Positions 26,515 to 34,234 of a DNA stretch of 35,980 nucleotides are shown here, piece by piece. The notes beneath the pieces are model-generated. The model was not told where the DNA came from, did no database searches, and saw only the letters and a list, made by a program, of their open reading frames with translations. Each line of letters starts with the position of its first letter. Positions within the stretch are counted from its first letter, which is position 1. The stretch is from Arthrobacter sp. RIT-PI-e. Lineage in GTDB: Bacteria; Actinomycetota; Actinomycetes; Actinomycetales; Micrococcaceae. The DNA lies in assembly GCF_001187915.1 (NCBI RefSeq), contig NZ_LGIU01000074.1, forward strand, positions 1 through 35,980, written 5' to 3'. The position numbers and the translations under genes are program-made.

Positions 26515-26549
26515 ATGCGTTTGCATCGACATACCGGCCAGAGTAGTCA
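26515..26549 (+). promoter_or_regulatory. Promoter and palindromic operator of the VOC operon
   Basis: TTGCAT (26521-26526) and TAGTCA (26544-26549) form a -35/-10 pair with an exact 17-nt spacer. The inverted repeat ATGCGTTTGCAT (26515-26526) covers the -35 box. The site is AT-rich compared with its surroundings. A MarR- or TetR-type repressor binding here would block RNA polymerase; no such regulator is encoded in the window. Confidence 0.5.
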
Positions 26550-26570
26550 GTACCGTCGAAGGAGCACATC

Positions 26571-27572
26571 GTGACCGCAGCCACCCAGGGTCTCCACCAC
26601 GTCACCGCGATCGCCGGTGACCCGCAGCAGAACATCGACTTCTACATCAGGGGGTTGGGGCTCCGCCTGGTCAAGAAGACCGTGAACTTCGACGATCCCG
26701 GCACCTACCACCTCTACTACGGCGACGAATCCGGCCGGCCCGGCTCGCTGCTGACCTTCTTCCCCTGGAAGGGCATCCGCAGCGGCCACGTGGGCACCGG
26801 GCAGTCCACCACCACGGCGCTCTCCGTACCGCAGGGCTCGCTCGGCTGGTGGCAGGAGCACTTCAAGGGCCTCGGCGTGGACTCCACGGTCTCCGGCACC
26901 TCCTCCGAGGAGGAACGTCTCTCCCTGCGCGATCCCGACGGACTGCAGCTGGACCTCGTGGCCTCCTCCCTGACCGACCCCCGCGATCCCTGGGACTCCG
27001 CCTCGGTGCCTGCCGAGTACGCCGTGCGCGGTCAGCACTCCTCCGTGCTCACGGTGCAGCGCCCCGAGGAGACCCTCGAGACCCTCACTCGCCACCTGGG
27101 CCTGCGGGTCCTCCACGAGAAGGGCGGCCGGTACCGCCTCAGCACCCACGACGGCGAACCGGGCACGGTGGTGGACGTGGTCGCCGACCCCCGCGGTGAA
27201 CGCGGGCTGGTGGCCGGCGGCACGGTGCACCACATCGCGTTCCGCGTACCGGACCAGCGGACGCAGGAACTGTGGCGCCAGGAGCTGGCCGAGCTCGGGT
27301 ACGCCGTCACCGCCATCCTCGACCGCCAGTACTTCACGTCCATCTACTTCCGCGAACCCGGGGGCACCCTCCTGGAGATCGCCACGGACACCCCGGGCTT
27401 CGACATCGACGAGCCGCTCCTGGAACTCGGGCGCTCCCTGAAGCTGCCGCCGTGGCTCGAGCCGAGCCGCGACGCCATCTCCGCAGCGGTGGCGAGGATC
27501 GACGTCCCCGGGGAGAACAACCCCGGTGAAGCCCCCGCCGCCCGCTCCTCGATCATCGAGGAGCGAGCATGA
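26571..27572 (+). CDS. Ring-cleaving dioxygenase (VOC family, MhqO/PcpA-like)
   Basis: Predicted metal-dependent extradiol-type dioxygenase that opens hydroquinone-like rings. The 333-residue protein has two VOC modules: the first starts LHHVTAIAGDPQQNIDFYI and the second TVHHIAFRVPD. Likely metal ligands are His10 (or 9), His220/221 and Glu269 (TLLEIATD), matching the His-His-Glu spacing of PcpA-type enzymes. The length fits the MhqO family, whose Bacillus member belongs to the quinone-responsive regulon. The start is GTG 26571 with AAGGAG 6 nt upstream. Its stop overlaps the hydrolase ATG by 4 nt. It is the first gene of a three-gene coupled operon behind a palindromic operator. Confidence 0.93.
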   Translation: MTAATQGLHHVTAIAGDPQQNIDFYIRGLGLRLVKKTVNFDDPGTYHLYYGDESGRPGSLLTFFPWKGIRSGHVGTGQSTTTALSVPQGSLGWWQEHFKGLGVDSTVSGTSSEEERLSLRDPDGLQLDLVASSLTDPRDPWDSASVPAEYAVRGQHSSVLTVQRPEETLETLTRHLGLRVLHEKGGRYRLSTHDGEPGTVVDVVADPRGERGLVAGGTVHHIAFRVPDQRTQELWRQELAELGYAVTAILDRQYFTSIYFREPGGTLLEIATDTPGFDIDEPLLELGRSLKLPPWLEPSRDAISAAVARIDVPGENNPGEAPAARSSIIEERA

Positions 27573-28207
27573 CCCAGCCCGCCGCGTGGCCGCACCTGTT
27601 CCGCGAGGGAGCTGCAGGCACTCCGATCCTGCTCCTGCTGCACGGCACCGGCGGGGCGGAGCACGGTCTCCTGCCGCTCGTGGAGCGGATCGCTCCGGGC
27701 GCCGGGTACCTGGCACCGCGTGGGCCCGTCCAGGAGAACGGCATGAACCGCTGGTTCCGCCGGTTCGGTGAGGGCGTGTTCGACGTCGACGACGTGGTGC
27801 GCCGCGCAGGAGAACTCGCCGAGTTCATCCAGCACTCCCACCACATCTACGGGCTCGCCGACCGCCCGCTCATCGCGGTGGGGCTCTCCAACGGGGCGAA
27901 CATCGCCCTCGCCTCAGCGCTCCTGCAGCCCGCCACGGTCCCCGCCGTCGTCGCCTTCTCGGGCATGTACCCGCTCGAGGGACGCACCGTGGACGCGGAC
28001 CTGCAGGGCTCGTCGGTGGCATTGTTCAACGGGAGGCAGGCCCCCCTGGCCCCGTTCGAGCGCGTGGCCCGCCTGCACTCCGTCCTTCAGAGCCGCGGCG
28101 CCGAAGTAACCCTGACCGCCCGCGAGGGCGGTCACGGGATCCACCCCACCGACGTGACCGGCGCAGCCGCCTGGATCACCTCCACCACCCGGAAGGAACA
28201 GCCATGA
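27569..28207 (+). CDS. Alpha/beta hydrolase (MhqD-like carboxylesterase family)
   Basis: Phospholipase/carboxylesterase-family hydrolase of 212 residues, cytosolic. The oxyanion segment is LLLLHGTGG (21-29), the nucleophile elbow is GLSNGAN (Ser107) and the C-terminal His is in GGHGI (His189). The expected catalytic Asp (normally NGRxDP or GTxDP) is replaced: the protein reads NGRQAPL with Ala158. The codon is GCC at 28040-28042, next to a C-run; GAC would restore Asp by one base. If the sequence is right the enzyme is probably impaired, but a read error is likely. It is coupled by ATGA overlaps to the VOC gene before it and to the PEP-mutase-like gene after it. Confidence 0.92.
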   Translation: MTQPAAWPHLFREGAAGTPILLLLHGTGGAEHGLLPLVERIAPGAGYLAPRGPVQENGMNRWFRRFGEGVFDVDDVVRRAGELAEFIQHSHHIYGLADRPLIAVGLSNGANIALASALLQPATVPAVVAFSGMYPLEGRTVDADLQGSSVALFNGRQAPLAPFERVARLHSVLQSRGAEVTLTAREGGHGIHPTDVTGAAAWITSTTRKEQP

Positions 28208-29001
28208 CCGAGGTATCCACCGAACGCAGCGACATCGCCGCGAAGGCCACCGCCCTCGCCGAACTCCATGCGGCCCCGGAGATCCTGCAGGTGGTCAACG
28301 TCTGGGACGTCATCACCGCGAAGACCATCGCGGACCCCCCCGGTACCCGGGCCCTGGCCACCGCCAGCCACTCCATCGCCGCCTCGCTCGGCTACGAGGA
28401 CGGCGAGAACATCCCCGTGGAGGAGATGATCACGGCGGTGGGCCGGATCGCCGCCGCCACCTCCCTCCCCGTCTCCGCCGACCTCGAGGCCGGGTACGGC
28501 GATCCCGAGGACACCGTGCGCCGCGCGATCGGCGTCGGGATCGTGGGCGCCAACATCGAGGACCGGATGCGGCCGCTCGCCGACGCCGTGGCCCAGATGG
28601 AGGCCGCCCTGCGGGCCGGGCAGTCCGAGGGCCTCGACTTCGTGCTCAACGCCCGGACGGACGCCTTCGTACTCGCCGGTGACCGGGACCCCGCCGAGGT
28701 ACTCGCCGACGCCGTGGAGCGTGGCAAGGCGTTCCTCGACATCGGTGCCACGAACGTGTTCGTCCCCGGCCTGCTCGACGAGCACGCGGTCAGCACCCTC
28801 GTGGACGCCTTCGGACCCCGGCGCCTCAGCGTCATCAACGTGCCGGGCAGCCTCGCACCGGCCCGCCTGCAGGAGCTCGGCGTGGCACGGATCTCCTACG
28901 GGCCCTGGACCCAGCGCGTGGCCCTGACGGCGCTCGCGAACTCGGCCCGGGAGCTTCTCGCGGGCGGCACCCTCCCCGAGGAAACGCTTCCCCTGAACTA
29001 G
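28204..29001 (+). CDS. Isocitrate lyase/phosphoenolpyruvate mutase superfamily protein
   Basis: Predicted C-C bond-acting TIM-barrel enzyme of 265 residues. It has VNVWDVITAKTIA (31-43), the substrate-pocket ATASHSIAASLGY, the metal-binding SADLEAGYGDPEDTVRRA (91-108), VGANIEDR and FVLNARTDAF (147-155). The KKCGH active-site loop of true isocitrate lyases is absent, so it belongs to the small PEPM/ICL-like subgroup of unassigned substrate (2-methylisocitrate-lyase-, oxaloacetate-decarboxylase- or phosphonate-type chemistry are options). Its ATG overlaps the hydrolase stop by 4 nt, so it is the last gene of a tightly coupled operon with enzymes for aromatic-ring cleavage and ester hydrolysis. 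A hairpin follows at 29012. Confidence 0.92.
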   Translation: MTEVSTERSDIAAKATALAELHAAPEILQVVNVWDVITAKTIADPPGTRALATASHSIAASLGYEDGENIPVEEMITAVGRIAAATSLPVSADLEAGYGDPEDTVRRAIGVGIVGANIEDRMRPLADAVAQMEAALRAGQSEGLDFVLNARTDAFVLAGDRDPAEVLADAVERGKAFLDIGATNVFVPGLLDEHAVSTLVDAFGPRRLSVINVPGSLAPARLQELGVARISYGPWTQRVALTALANSARELLAGGTLPEETLPLN

Positions 29002-29011
29002 GGAGCCGGCA

Positions 29012-29046
29012 GGCCCCGGTCATCCATCCCGGGAAGGGCCGGGGCC
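29012..29046. terminator. Bidirectional hairpin between the PEPM-like gene and the lipoprotein hydrolase
   Basis: GGCCCCGG (29012-29019) pairs with CCGGGGCC (29039-29046) over a 19-nt loop, between two convergent stop codons and overlapping the end of the minus-strand gene. Confidence 0.5.
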
Positions 29047-29913
29047 CTTGGTCCGCCGAGCGGCGTCGAGGAGCTCCACGATCCGCTGCCAGGCCTCCGA
29101 GCCCGGGGTGATCACCGCGAAGTGGTCGCCGGGCACCGGTATCAGCTCGGCGGGAGCACCTGCGTCCGTGGCAGCTGTCACATAGCTCTCCGACTGGCTG
29201 AACGGGACGGTCGTGTCCTCCATGCCGTGCACGGCATACACCGGCGCGGCCAGGGGCACGGCGGTCATCGGGTCGGCCAGCGCGTACCGTGCGGCGTCCT
29301 CCGGGTCGCCCAGCAGGTCCTCCACGGCACCGTTGCTCAGACCGAGCTCGCGTGCCTGCCGCAGATTCAGCACGCCGGCCTGGCTCACGACGGCGGTCAG
29401 CGGTACCGCCGGTGTCCCCGCGCCGGGAGCACCGGCCGGAAGACCCTCTCGCCCCGCCGCCCACACGGCGAGGTGACCCCCGGCGGAGTGGCCGAGCGCC
29501 GTCGTCGACCCGAGGTCCAGCCCGTGCTCCTCCGCCGCCACGGCGAGGTGGTCGATGCCCGCGGCGACGTCGTCGAACGTCGCCGGCCACCCGCCCCCAT
29601 TGCCCACCCGGCGGTACTCCAGGTTCCAGCAGGCGTAGCCGCGCGAGACGAGATCCTCGGCGAGCGGCACCCCGAGCTCGGCGCCGTAGGTGGAGCGCCA
29701 GTAGCCGCCGTGGATGATCACCACCGCACCCTGCACCTGCTGACCCTCCCCGGGGAGGTAGAGGTCCGCGAACTGACTGGGATCCTCCCCGTAGGTGTAG
29801 CGCAGGGCACCCGACGGGACGGCGGTCTCCCGCCTGATGCCGCAGGCGGTGAGGATCGCGGTGCCGGCCGCCACCGCGAGGGTCAGGAGGGAACGCCGAC
29901 GCAGAGGATCCAT
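29020..29913 (-). CDS. Alpha/beta hydrolase lipoprotein
   Basis: Exported, lipid-anchored esterase-like enzyme of 297 residues. The N-terminus MDPLRRRSLLTLAVAAGTAI followed by LTACG contains a twin-arginine-like RRRSLL and a lipobox (LTAC, Cys25), so Tat or Sec export and lipidation are plausible. The hydrolase core shows VVIIHGGYWRS (oxyanion HGG), LGHSAGGHLAVW (nucleophile Ser), HGMEDTTVPFSQ (Asp) and GDHFAVI (His), so the triad is complete; the HGGYWR pattern resembles kynurenine-formamidase/acetylesterase types. The start is ATG 29913: TACGCT ends 6 nt upstream, indicating a leaderless transcript. The frame is open upstream, but that segment lies in the divergent promoter region. Confidence 0.9.
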   Translation of the reverse strand: MDPLRRRSLLTLAVAAGTAILTACGIRRETAVPSGALRYTYGEDPSQFADLYLPGEGQQVQGAVVIIHGGYWRSTYGAELGVPLAEDLVSRGYACWNLEYRRVGNGGGWPATFDDVAAGIDHLAVAAEEHGLDLGSTTALGHSAGGHLAVWAAGREGLPAGAPGAGTPAVPLTAVVSQAGVLNLRQARELGLSNGAVEDLLGDPEDAARYALADPMTAVPLAAPVYAVHGMEDTTVPFSQSESYVTAATDAGAPAELIPVPGDHFAVITPGSEAWQRIVELLDAARRTKGPGPSRDG

Positions 29914-29919
29914 CCTCGA

Positions 29920-29925
29920 AGCGTA
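29920..29925 (-). promoter_or_regulatory. -10 box for the lipoprotein hydrolase
   Basis: TACGCT followed by 6 nt (TCGAGG) and ATG on the minus strand. Confidence 0.5.
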
Positions 29926-29973
29926 GAGGGTCGGTGGGTCTCGCAGGCCCGGCTGCCTTCCTGCGGGATGGAG

Positions 29974-29979
29974 TAACCT
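29974..29979 (+). promoter_or_regulatory. Candidate -10 box for the aminotransferase
   Basis: TAACCT lies 113 nt before ATG 30093. It would give a leader of about 105 nt, long compared with other genes here, so the leader could have a regulatory role. No clear riboswitch fold was recognised. Confidence 0.3.
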
Positions 29980-30092
29980 GACGGGATCGAATTGCAGCAC
30001 GTACTCCCGGCCCGGGTCCTGCGCCGAGGGGTCACGGGGCGCGGAGGATGCGATCCGGTACGGGTGAGACCTCAAGAGGAAAGACGGAACCG

Positions 30093-31349
30093 ATGCGGCC
30101 CATGCAGCATTCGAGCAAGATCAACGACGTCCGCTACGAGCTCCGCGGGCCCATCGCCCACGCCGCGAGGAAGATGGAGGCCGAGGGGCACCGGATCCTC
30201 AAGATGAACCTCGGTGACACCGCGCCGTTCGGGCTCGAGGCGCCGGAATCGGTGGTGGTGGACATGATCCGCCACCTTCGCGGCGCCCAGGGGTACAGCG
30301 ACAGCAAGGGCATCTTCTCCGCCCGCACCGCGATCTCGCAGTACTACCAGACGCGCGGGCTGATGCAGATCGGCGTGGAGGACGTCTTCGTGGGCAACGG
30401 CGTCAGCGAGCTGATCTCAATGACGCTGCAGGCCTTCCTCGAGAACGGGGACGAGATCCTCATCCCCTCCCCCGACTACCCGCTGTGGACGGCGTCCGTC
30501 ACGCTGGCCGGCGGCACGCCCGTGCACTACCTGTGCGACGAGTCGGCGAACTGGTGGCCGGACATGGACGACGTCCGGGCGAGGATCACCGAGCGCACCC
30601 GGGGGCTGGTGATCATCAACCCGAACAACCCCACCGGCGCCGTGTACCCGCGGCGGATCATCGAGGAGTTCGTGGAGCTGGCCCGGGAGCACGACCTGGT
30701 GCTGTTCTCGGACGAGATCTACGAGAAGATCATCTACGACGACGTCCCCCACATCCACACCGCGTCCATCGCCGACGACGTCTGCGTGCTCACCTTCAGC
30801 GGACTCTCGAAGGCGTACCGGATGCCCGGGTACCGGGCGGGATGGGTGGCGATCACCGGTCCGCGCGCCGCGACCCAGGCCTACCGGGCCACCCTGGAGC
30901 TGCTCGCCTCACTCCGCCTCTGCCCCAACGTCCCGGCCCAGTACGCCATCCAGACCTGCCTCGGCGGGTACCAGAGCATCGACGACCTCGTGCGGCCCGG
31001 CGGTCGGCTGCGTGAGCAGCGCGACCTCGCCCACCGGCTGCTCACCGACATCCCCGGGGTGAGCTGCGTACAGGCCGCGGGCGCCCTGTACCTCTTCGTC
31101 CGGCTCGATCCCGCGATGTACTCCTTCCCCAGCGACGAGCGCTTCGTCCTGGACCTGCTGGAGGAGCAGAAGATCCTCGTATCGCACGGCACCGCGTTCA
31201 ACTGGGAGAAGCCCGACCACTTCCGCTTCGTGATCCTACCCACCACGGCGGACATCGAGGAGGCTGTCCGCCGGATCGGCGTCTTCCTCGGCACCCACCG
31301 CAGGAGTGCGCAGCAGGCCGAGCAGCTTGCTTTGCCCGCCGTCGGGTGA
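30093..31349 (+). CDS. Alanine-type PLP-dependent aminotransferase
   Basis: Fold-type I class I aminotransferase, most like AlaA (glutamate-pyruvate transaminase), cytosolic. The 418-residue protein has INDVRYELRGPI near the start, LKMNLGDTAPFGLEAPE, VGNGVSELI (cofactor phosphate region), INPNNPTGAVYP (175-186), FSDEIYEKI (Asp207, Tyr210) and the Schiff-base Lys240 in SGLSKAYRMPGYRAGW. The length and the position of the Lys match AlaA-type enzymes. ATG 30093 is chosen with GGA 5-6 nt upstream; ATG 30102 is possible. It is divergent from the lipoprotein hydrolase and appears monocistronic. Confidence 0.93.
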   Translation: MRPMQHSSKINDVRYELRGPIAHAARKMEAEGHRILKMNLGDTAPFGLEAPESVVVDMIRHLRGAQGYSDSKGIFSARTAISQYYQTRGLMQIGVEDVFVGNGVSELISMTLQAFLENGDEILIPSPDYPLWTASVTLAGGTPVHYLCDESANWWPDMDDVRARITERTRGLVIINPNNPTGAVYPRRIIEEFVELAREHDLVLFSDEIYEKIIYDDVPHIHTASIADDVCVLTFSGLSKAYRMPGYRAGWVAITGPRAATQAYRATLELLASLRLCPNVPAQYAIQTCLGGYQSIDDLVRPGGRLREQRDLAHRLLTDIPGVSCVQAAGALYLFVRLDPAMYSFPSDERFVLDLLEEQKILVSHGTAFNWEKPDHFRFVILPTTADIEEAVRRIGVFLGTHRRSAQQAEQLALPAVG

Positions 31350-31391
31350 ACCCGGACGACGACGGCGCGAGGTGGCGTCGTGTACCCGTGA

Positions 31392-31787
31392 TCAGTCCCG
31401 TTGATCGATCCGGTGACCGAGCCGCTCGAGGTCGGCCTCGACCAGGCGGACATCACGGGCGAACTCGTCGTCGTCGAGCTCGATCTGGCGCACCGTGAAG
31501 ACCACCTCGGCACCCTCCGGGTGGGACAGGACGCGGACGGGGTTCGTCACCACTGTCCCGGACGGCAGCCTCACGTCGTGGTCCAGGACGCCGAAGCGGT
31601 TGCGCTCGACGAAACGGACCTCCACTCGGCCCATTGGCGATTCCACCAGCAGTGCGTCGCCGTCCCGGACCACCTCGGCCTGCGCGAGACCGGCGGCCCA
31701 GGCGGGCAGGTTCCCGACGTCCGCCGCGTACTCGTAGACGACCTCCGGCGACGCGCGGATGACTCGACTCACGTGCCGGCTCCTCAT
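31392..31787 (-). CDS. SRPBCC-family protein
   Basis: START/polyketide-cyclase-fold protein of 131 residues, cytosolic. It reads SRVIRASPEVVYEYAADVGN (typical SRPBCC first strand and helix), LPAWAAGLAQAE, VESPMGRVEVRFVERNRFGV and a long C-terminal helix. The family binds hydrophobic ligands and has many roles, so none can be assigned. The frame is open upstream to 32153, but that part lies antisense inside the cellulase-like gene. ATG 31787 gives the conserved start, and a CATGAT sequence 6 nt upstream may be its -10 box. It is convergent with the aminotransferase and downstream of the cellulase-like gene on the same strand. Confidence 0.85.
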   Translation of the reverse strand: MRSRHVSRVIRASPEVVYEYAADVGNLPAWAAGLAQAEVVRDGDALLVESPMGRVEVRFVERNRFGVLDHDVRLPSGTVVTNPVRVLSHPEGAEVVFTVRQIELDDDEFARDVRLVEADLERLGHRIDQRD

Positions 31788-31887
31788 GACGGCATCATGC
31801 GCCGGATCCGGTGGATGATCAAGCACACCCGGCAGGGGACCTACGGGTCCCCCGCGGAGGAGTCCGCGGTCTCCGGCCTGGTCGCAC

Positions 31888-33236
31888 TCACGATCGTCGC
31901 GGCGGTGCGTCGTGATCCTGATCGAGGAACAGACGATTGCACTGCTGCTGCAGGGTGATCTCGTCCCACATGGGGTGCTGCGGCGCAGCGTTGGAACAGA
32001 CGATCGTTCCCCAGGCACCGATCCGCACGGATTCCTCGACCGCACGCCGGCAGAAGGCTGCTCCGATCGGCCCGTCCTCGAAGTGGCTGGACAGTGGTGT
32101 GTAGCCGATCCAGCCCTCCCCGAACACGGTGGGGACACCGCGGTGCGCAGCATGGTCCGCAGCGACGTCGAGCCAGGTCCGCAGCTTCCCGATCATCTCG
32201 AGGTGGTGGAGTTGATACCGCTCGTAGAGGAAGAGGTCGAACGCTTCGCCATCGACCCAGTCCATGAAGTAGATCTCGGGTTTCCCCACGATCGTGGCGT
32301 CCATCTTCCACCCCACCGTCTCCGGGAGCACCCAACTGGTCGGTTCCGGCGCGCCGGGCCGCAGGAGGTCGGCGGCGTCGACGGCGTCGACCGGGAAATC
32401 CGCCAGCTCCCCGCGAAGATCGAAAGCCGCCGTCGCCTCGTCGAGCACACCGTAGACGTAGGGGTGTGTGACGAGAACATCGAGCTGGGCCGGGAGGGTA
32501 CGCATGGCGGCGACGGGCACATGCGCGTAGTTGACGGTCACGGGACGCTGCGGGTGCCGTCGGTGGAACTCAGCGAGGCCCCGATCCAGACGGGGGCGCA
32601 GGGCATCGAGGAGCACCAAGTCGTCGGACGGGTCGCAGGGAAGATCCTCGGTGAGATACCCGTACTGCACCTCGTTGTGGAGCTCCGTGAACGCGATGCG
32701 GTCCTCGAGTCCGTGCTCGGTGAGGAAGTCGACGAGATCGGCCTGTGCCCGCGCCAGCACGAACGCCCTGTCCTCCGGGGTACTACCCGCAGCGCATCCC
32801 ACCAGGCGCTGTCCGCGGAGAAGGCCGACGATTGCTGGTACTCCCACGAGGAGAGGATGACGTACATGTCACGACTCCTCAGCACCTCGAACAGGTTCAG
32901 GAGGTGCGCGCGGGCATCGATGACCGTCGGGGACACGACGTCGTACCAGCGGACGCGTTGGGCGTACTCCCCGCCGAGGCGGTCGAGCGTGAGCGACGTG
33001 GTGTCGAGGCCCGAGCCGAACAACAGGAACGGCATCGCGCAGATCCGCACGGTGTTGTAACCACGCTCAGTGGCTTCTTCCGCGGCCCGTGACAGATCAG
33101 CGAACCGCTCGTTCTCGCCCGTCCGCACGTACCAGGAGAAGTCCCACAGCGTGATCGTCAACCGGTGCGGCAGGTGCGGGGGGATGGCTACGGGGATATA
33201 AGGACCGGCGGAAGCAGTGGTCGGGTGATGTGGCAC
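31888..33236 (-). pseudogene. Cellulase-like (GH-A clan) protein, frameshifted
   Basis: Predicted TIM-barrel glycoside hydrolase of the cellulase-like family; no signal peptide. The first part, from GTG 33236, contains LPHRLTITLWDFSWYVRTGE, GYNTVRICAMPFLLFGSGLD and ILSSWEYQQSSAFSADSAWW then DALRVVP. The remainder, in another frame, begins PEDRAFVLARAQADLVDFLT and includes FTELHNEVQYG (acid/base Glu in NE), VTHPYVYG and VFGEGWIGYTPL (candidate nucleophile Glu). One missing C (complement of the GGGG at 32777-32780) restores VVPPEDR, which the family shows, and a 449-residue protein. It is probably a sequencing indel. TAGGAT ends 6 nt before the GTG (leaderless). It is divergent from the AraC regulator, its likely controller. 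Confidence 0.85.
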
Positions 33237-33242
33237 GCCTCG

Positions 33243-33248
33243 ATCCTA
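33243..33248 (-). promoter_or_regulatory. -10 box for the cellulase-like gene
   Basis: TAGGAT, 6 nt, then GTG start on the minus strand. It is 65 nt from the -10 box of the divergent AraC gene. Confidence 0.5.
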
Positions 33249-33257
33249 GGCACGGGC

Positions 33258-33287
33258 TCCGTCCTGCGCGTAGCACGTTCGGACGGA
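33258..33287. promoter_or_regulatory. Inverted repeat between divergent AraC and cellulase-like promoters
   Basis: TCCGTCC (33258-33264) and GGACGGA (33281-33287) are exact complements with a 16-nt spacer, located just upstream of the cellulase-like -10 box. Site spacing is about two helical turns, suitable for a regulator dimer such as the adjacent AraC-type protein. Confidence 0.45.
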
Positions 33288-33312
33288 TGGACCTGGATGA
33301 TCCGACGCCGGT

Positions 33313-33318
33313 TAGGGT
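33313..33318 (+). promoter_or_regulatory. -10 box for the AraC-type regulator
   Basis: TAGGGT, then GAGAGG, then ATG 33325: a leaderless-type arrangement. GAGAGG could alternatively act as a very close ribosome binding site. Confidence 0.5.
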
Positions 33319-33324
33319 GAGAGG

Positions 33325-34206
33325 ATGTACTTACGGGACGGATTCCCGGGCCAGCGCTTGCGGGTGCTTCCCGCACCACTGGTCGATGCCGCGTTGCAGC
33401 GCCCGATCACCTCGACCTTGCTCGTGACGGATGCCGGTTACTTCCCGCACGCAGCCGCTCACGGCCGGCTGCGGCGCCACGGTGCCGACGAGACGATCGT
33501 GATCCTCTGCGCGAGCGGGACGGGGTGGCTCACCCTCGGCGACGGACGGCCGCATCGGTTGGATCCGGGATCGGCCGCGGTCATCCCGGCAGGTTCCCCA
33601 CACCGCTACCGGGCGGACGAGGAGGACCCGTGGTCGATCTGGTGGGTCCATGCACGGGGATCGGGCATGGAGGATCTCGTGGAGGAGATCGTGCCCGGTG
33701 AGAACCCCGTGGTCCGGCTGCGTGACGCCTACTCAGCGATAGCGGCAGCGGAGGACGTCGTCGCCGCCCTCGAGCAGGACGAGACGGTACCGATGCTGTA
33801 CCTGGCCACCGGGGCGGCCTGGCGGCTGTTCACGCAGCTCGCCTCCGAACGACTCCGGGGGGAAGCCCCCTCCGATGACCGGATGCAGACCGTGCAGCAC
33901 TATCTCAGGACCCACCTCGCCACGACCCTCTCCGTGGACGACCTCGCGCGACGGGCGGGCTTGAGTACCTCCCATTTCTCCGCCGTCTTCAGGCAGAGTG
34001 TCGGGCTGTCCGTGGTGGAGTACCTCAAGCGGCTCCGGAGCGCGCGTGCACGCGAACTGCTGATCACGACCGACGCCCCTGTCGCGAAGATCGGGCAGGC
34101 GGTGGGATACGCGGACGCCTTCTACTTCTCCCGCCAGTTCCGGGCCGTGAACGGGATGAGCCCCACGGCTTTCCGCACACGGTCACGCGAGGACACCCGC
34201 GAGTGA
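33325..34206 (+). CDS. AraC-family transcriptional regulator
   Basis: Sugar-type transcription factor of 293 residues. The N-terminal AraC-binding cupin (about 30-110: LRRHGADETIVILCASGTGW, RLDPGSAAVIPAGSPHRYRA, DPWSIWWVHA) senses the effector. The C-terminal double helix-turn-helix (about 186-285) includes LSVDDLARRAGLSTSHFSAV followed by FRQSVGLSVVEYLKRLR and IGQAVGYADAFYFSRQFRAV then NGMSP. It is divergent from the cellulase-like gene, with an inverted repeat between them, and convergent with the TPR gene, so it probably controls local carbohydrate use. The effector is unknown. Confidence 0.95.
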   Translation: MYLRDGFPGQRLRVLPAPLVDAALQRPITSTLLVTDAGYFPHAAAHGRLRRHGADETIVILCASGTGWLTLGDGRPHRLDPGSAAVIPAGSPHRYRADEEDPWSIWWVHARGSGMEDLVEEIVPGENPVVRLRDAYSAIAAAEDVVAALEQDETVPMLYLATGAAWRLFTQLASERLRGEAPSDDRMQTVQHYLRTHLATTLSVDDLARRAGLSTSHFSAVFRQSVGLSVVEYLKRLRSARARELLITTDAPVAKIGQAVGYADAFYFSRQFRAVNGMSPTAFRTRSREDTRE

Positions 34207-34234
34207 GCAGGGGATGCCGCAGCGCTCACTCGCG
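34198..34234. terminator. Bidirectional terminator formed by two gene ends
   Basis: CGCGAGTGAGC (34198-34208) pairs perfectly with GCTCACTCGCG (34224-34234) over a 15-nt loop. Each arm contains the last codons and TGA stop of one gene: AraC on plus, the TPR protein on minus. Both proteins end Arg-Glu. Confidence 0.7.
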
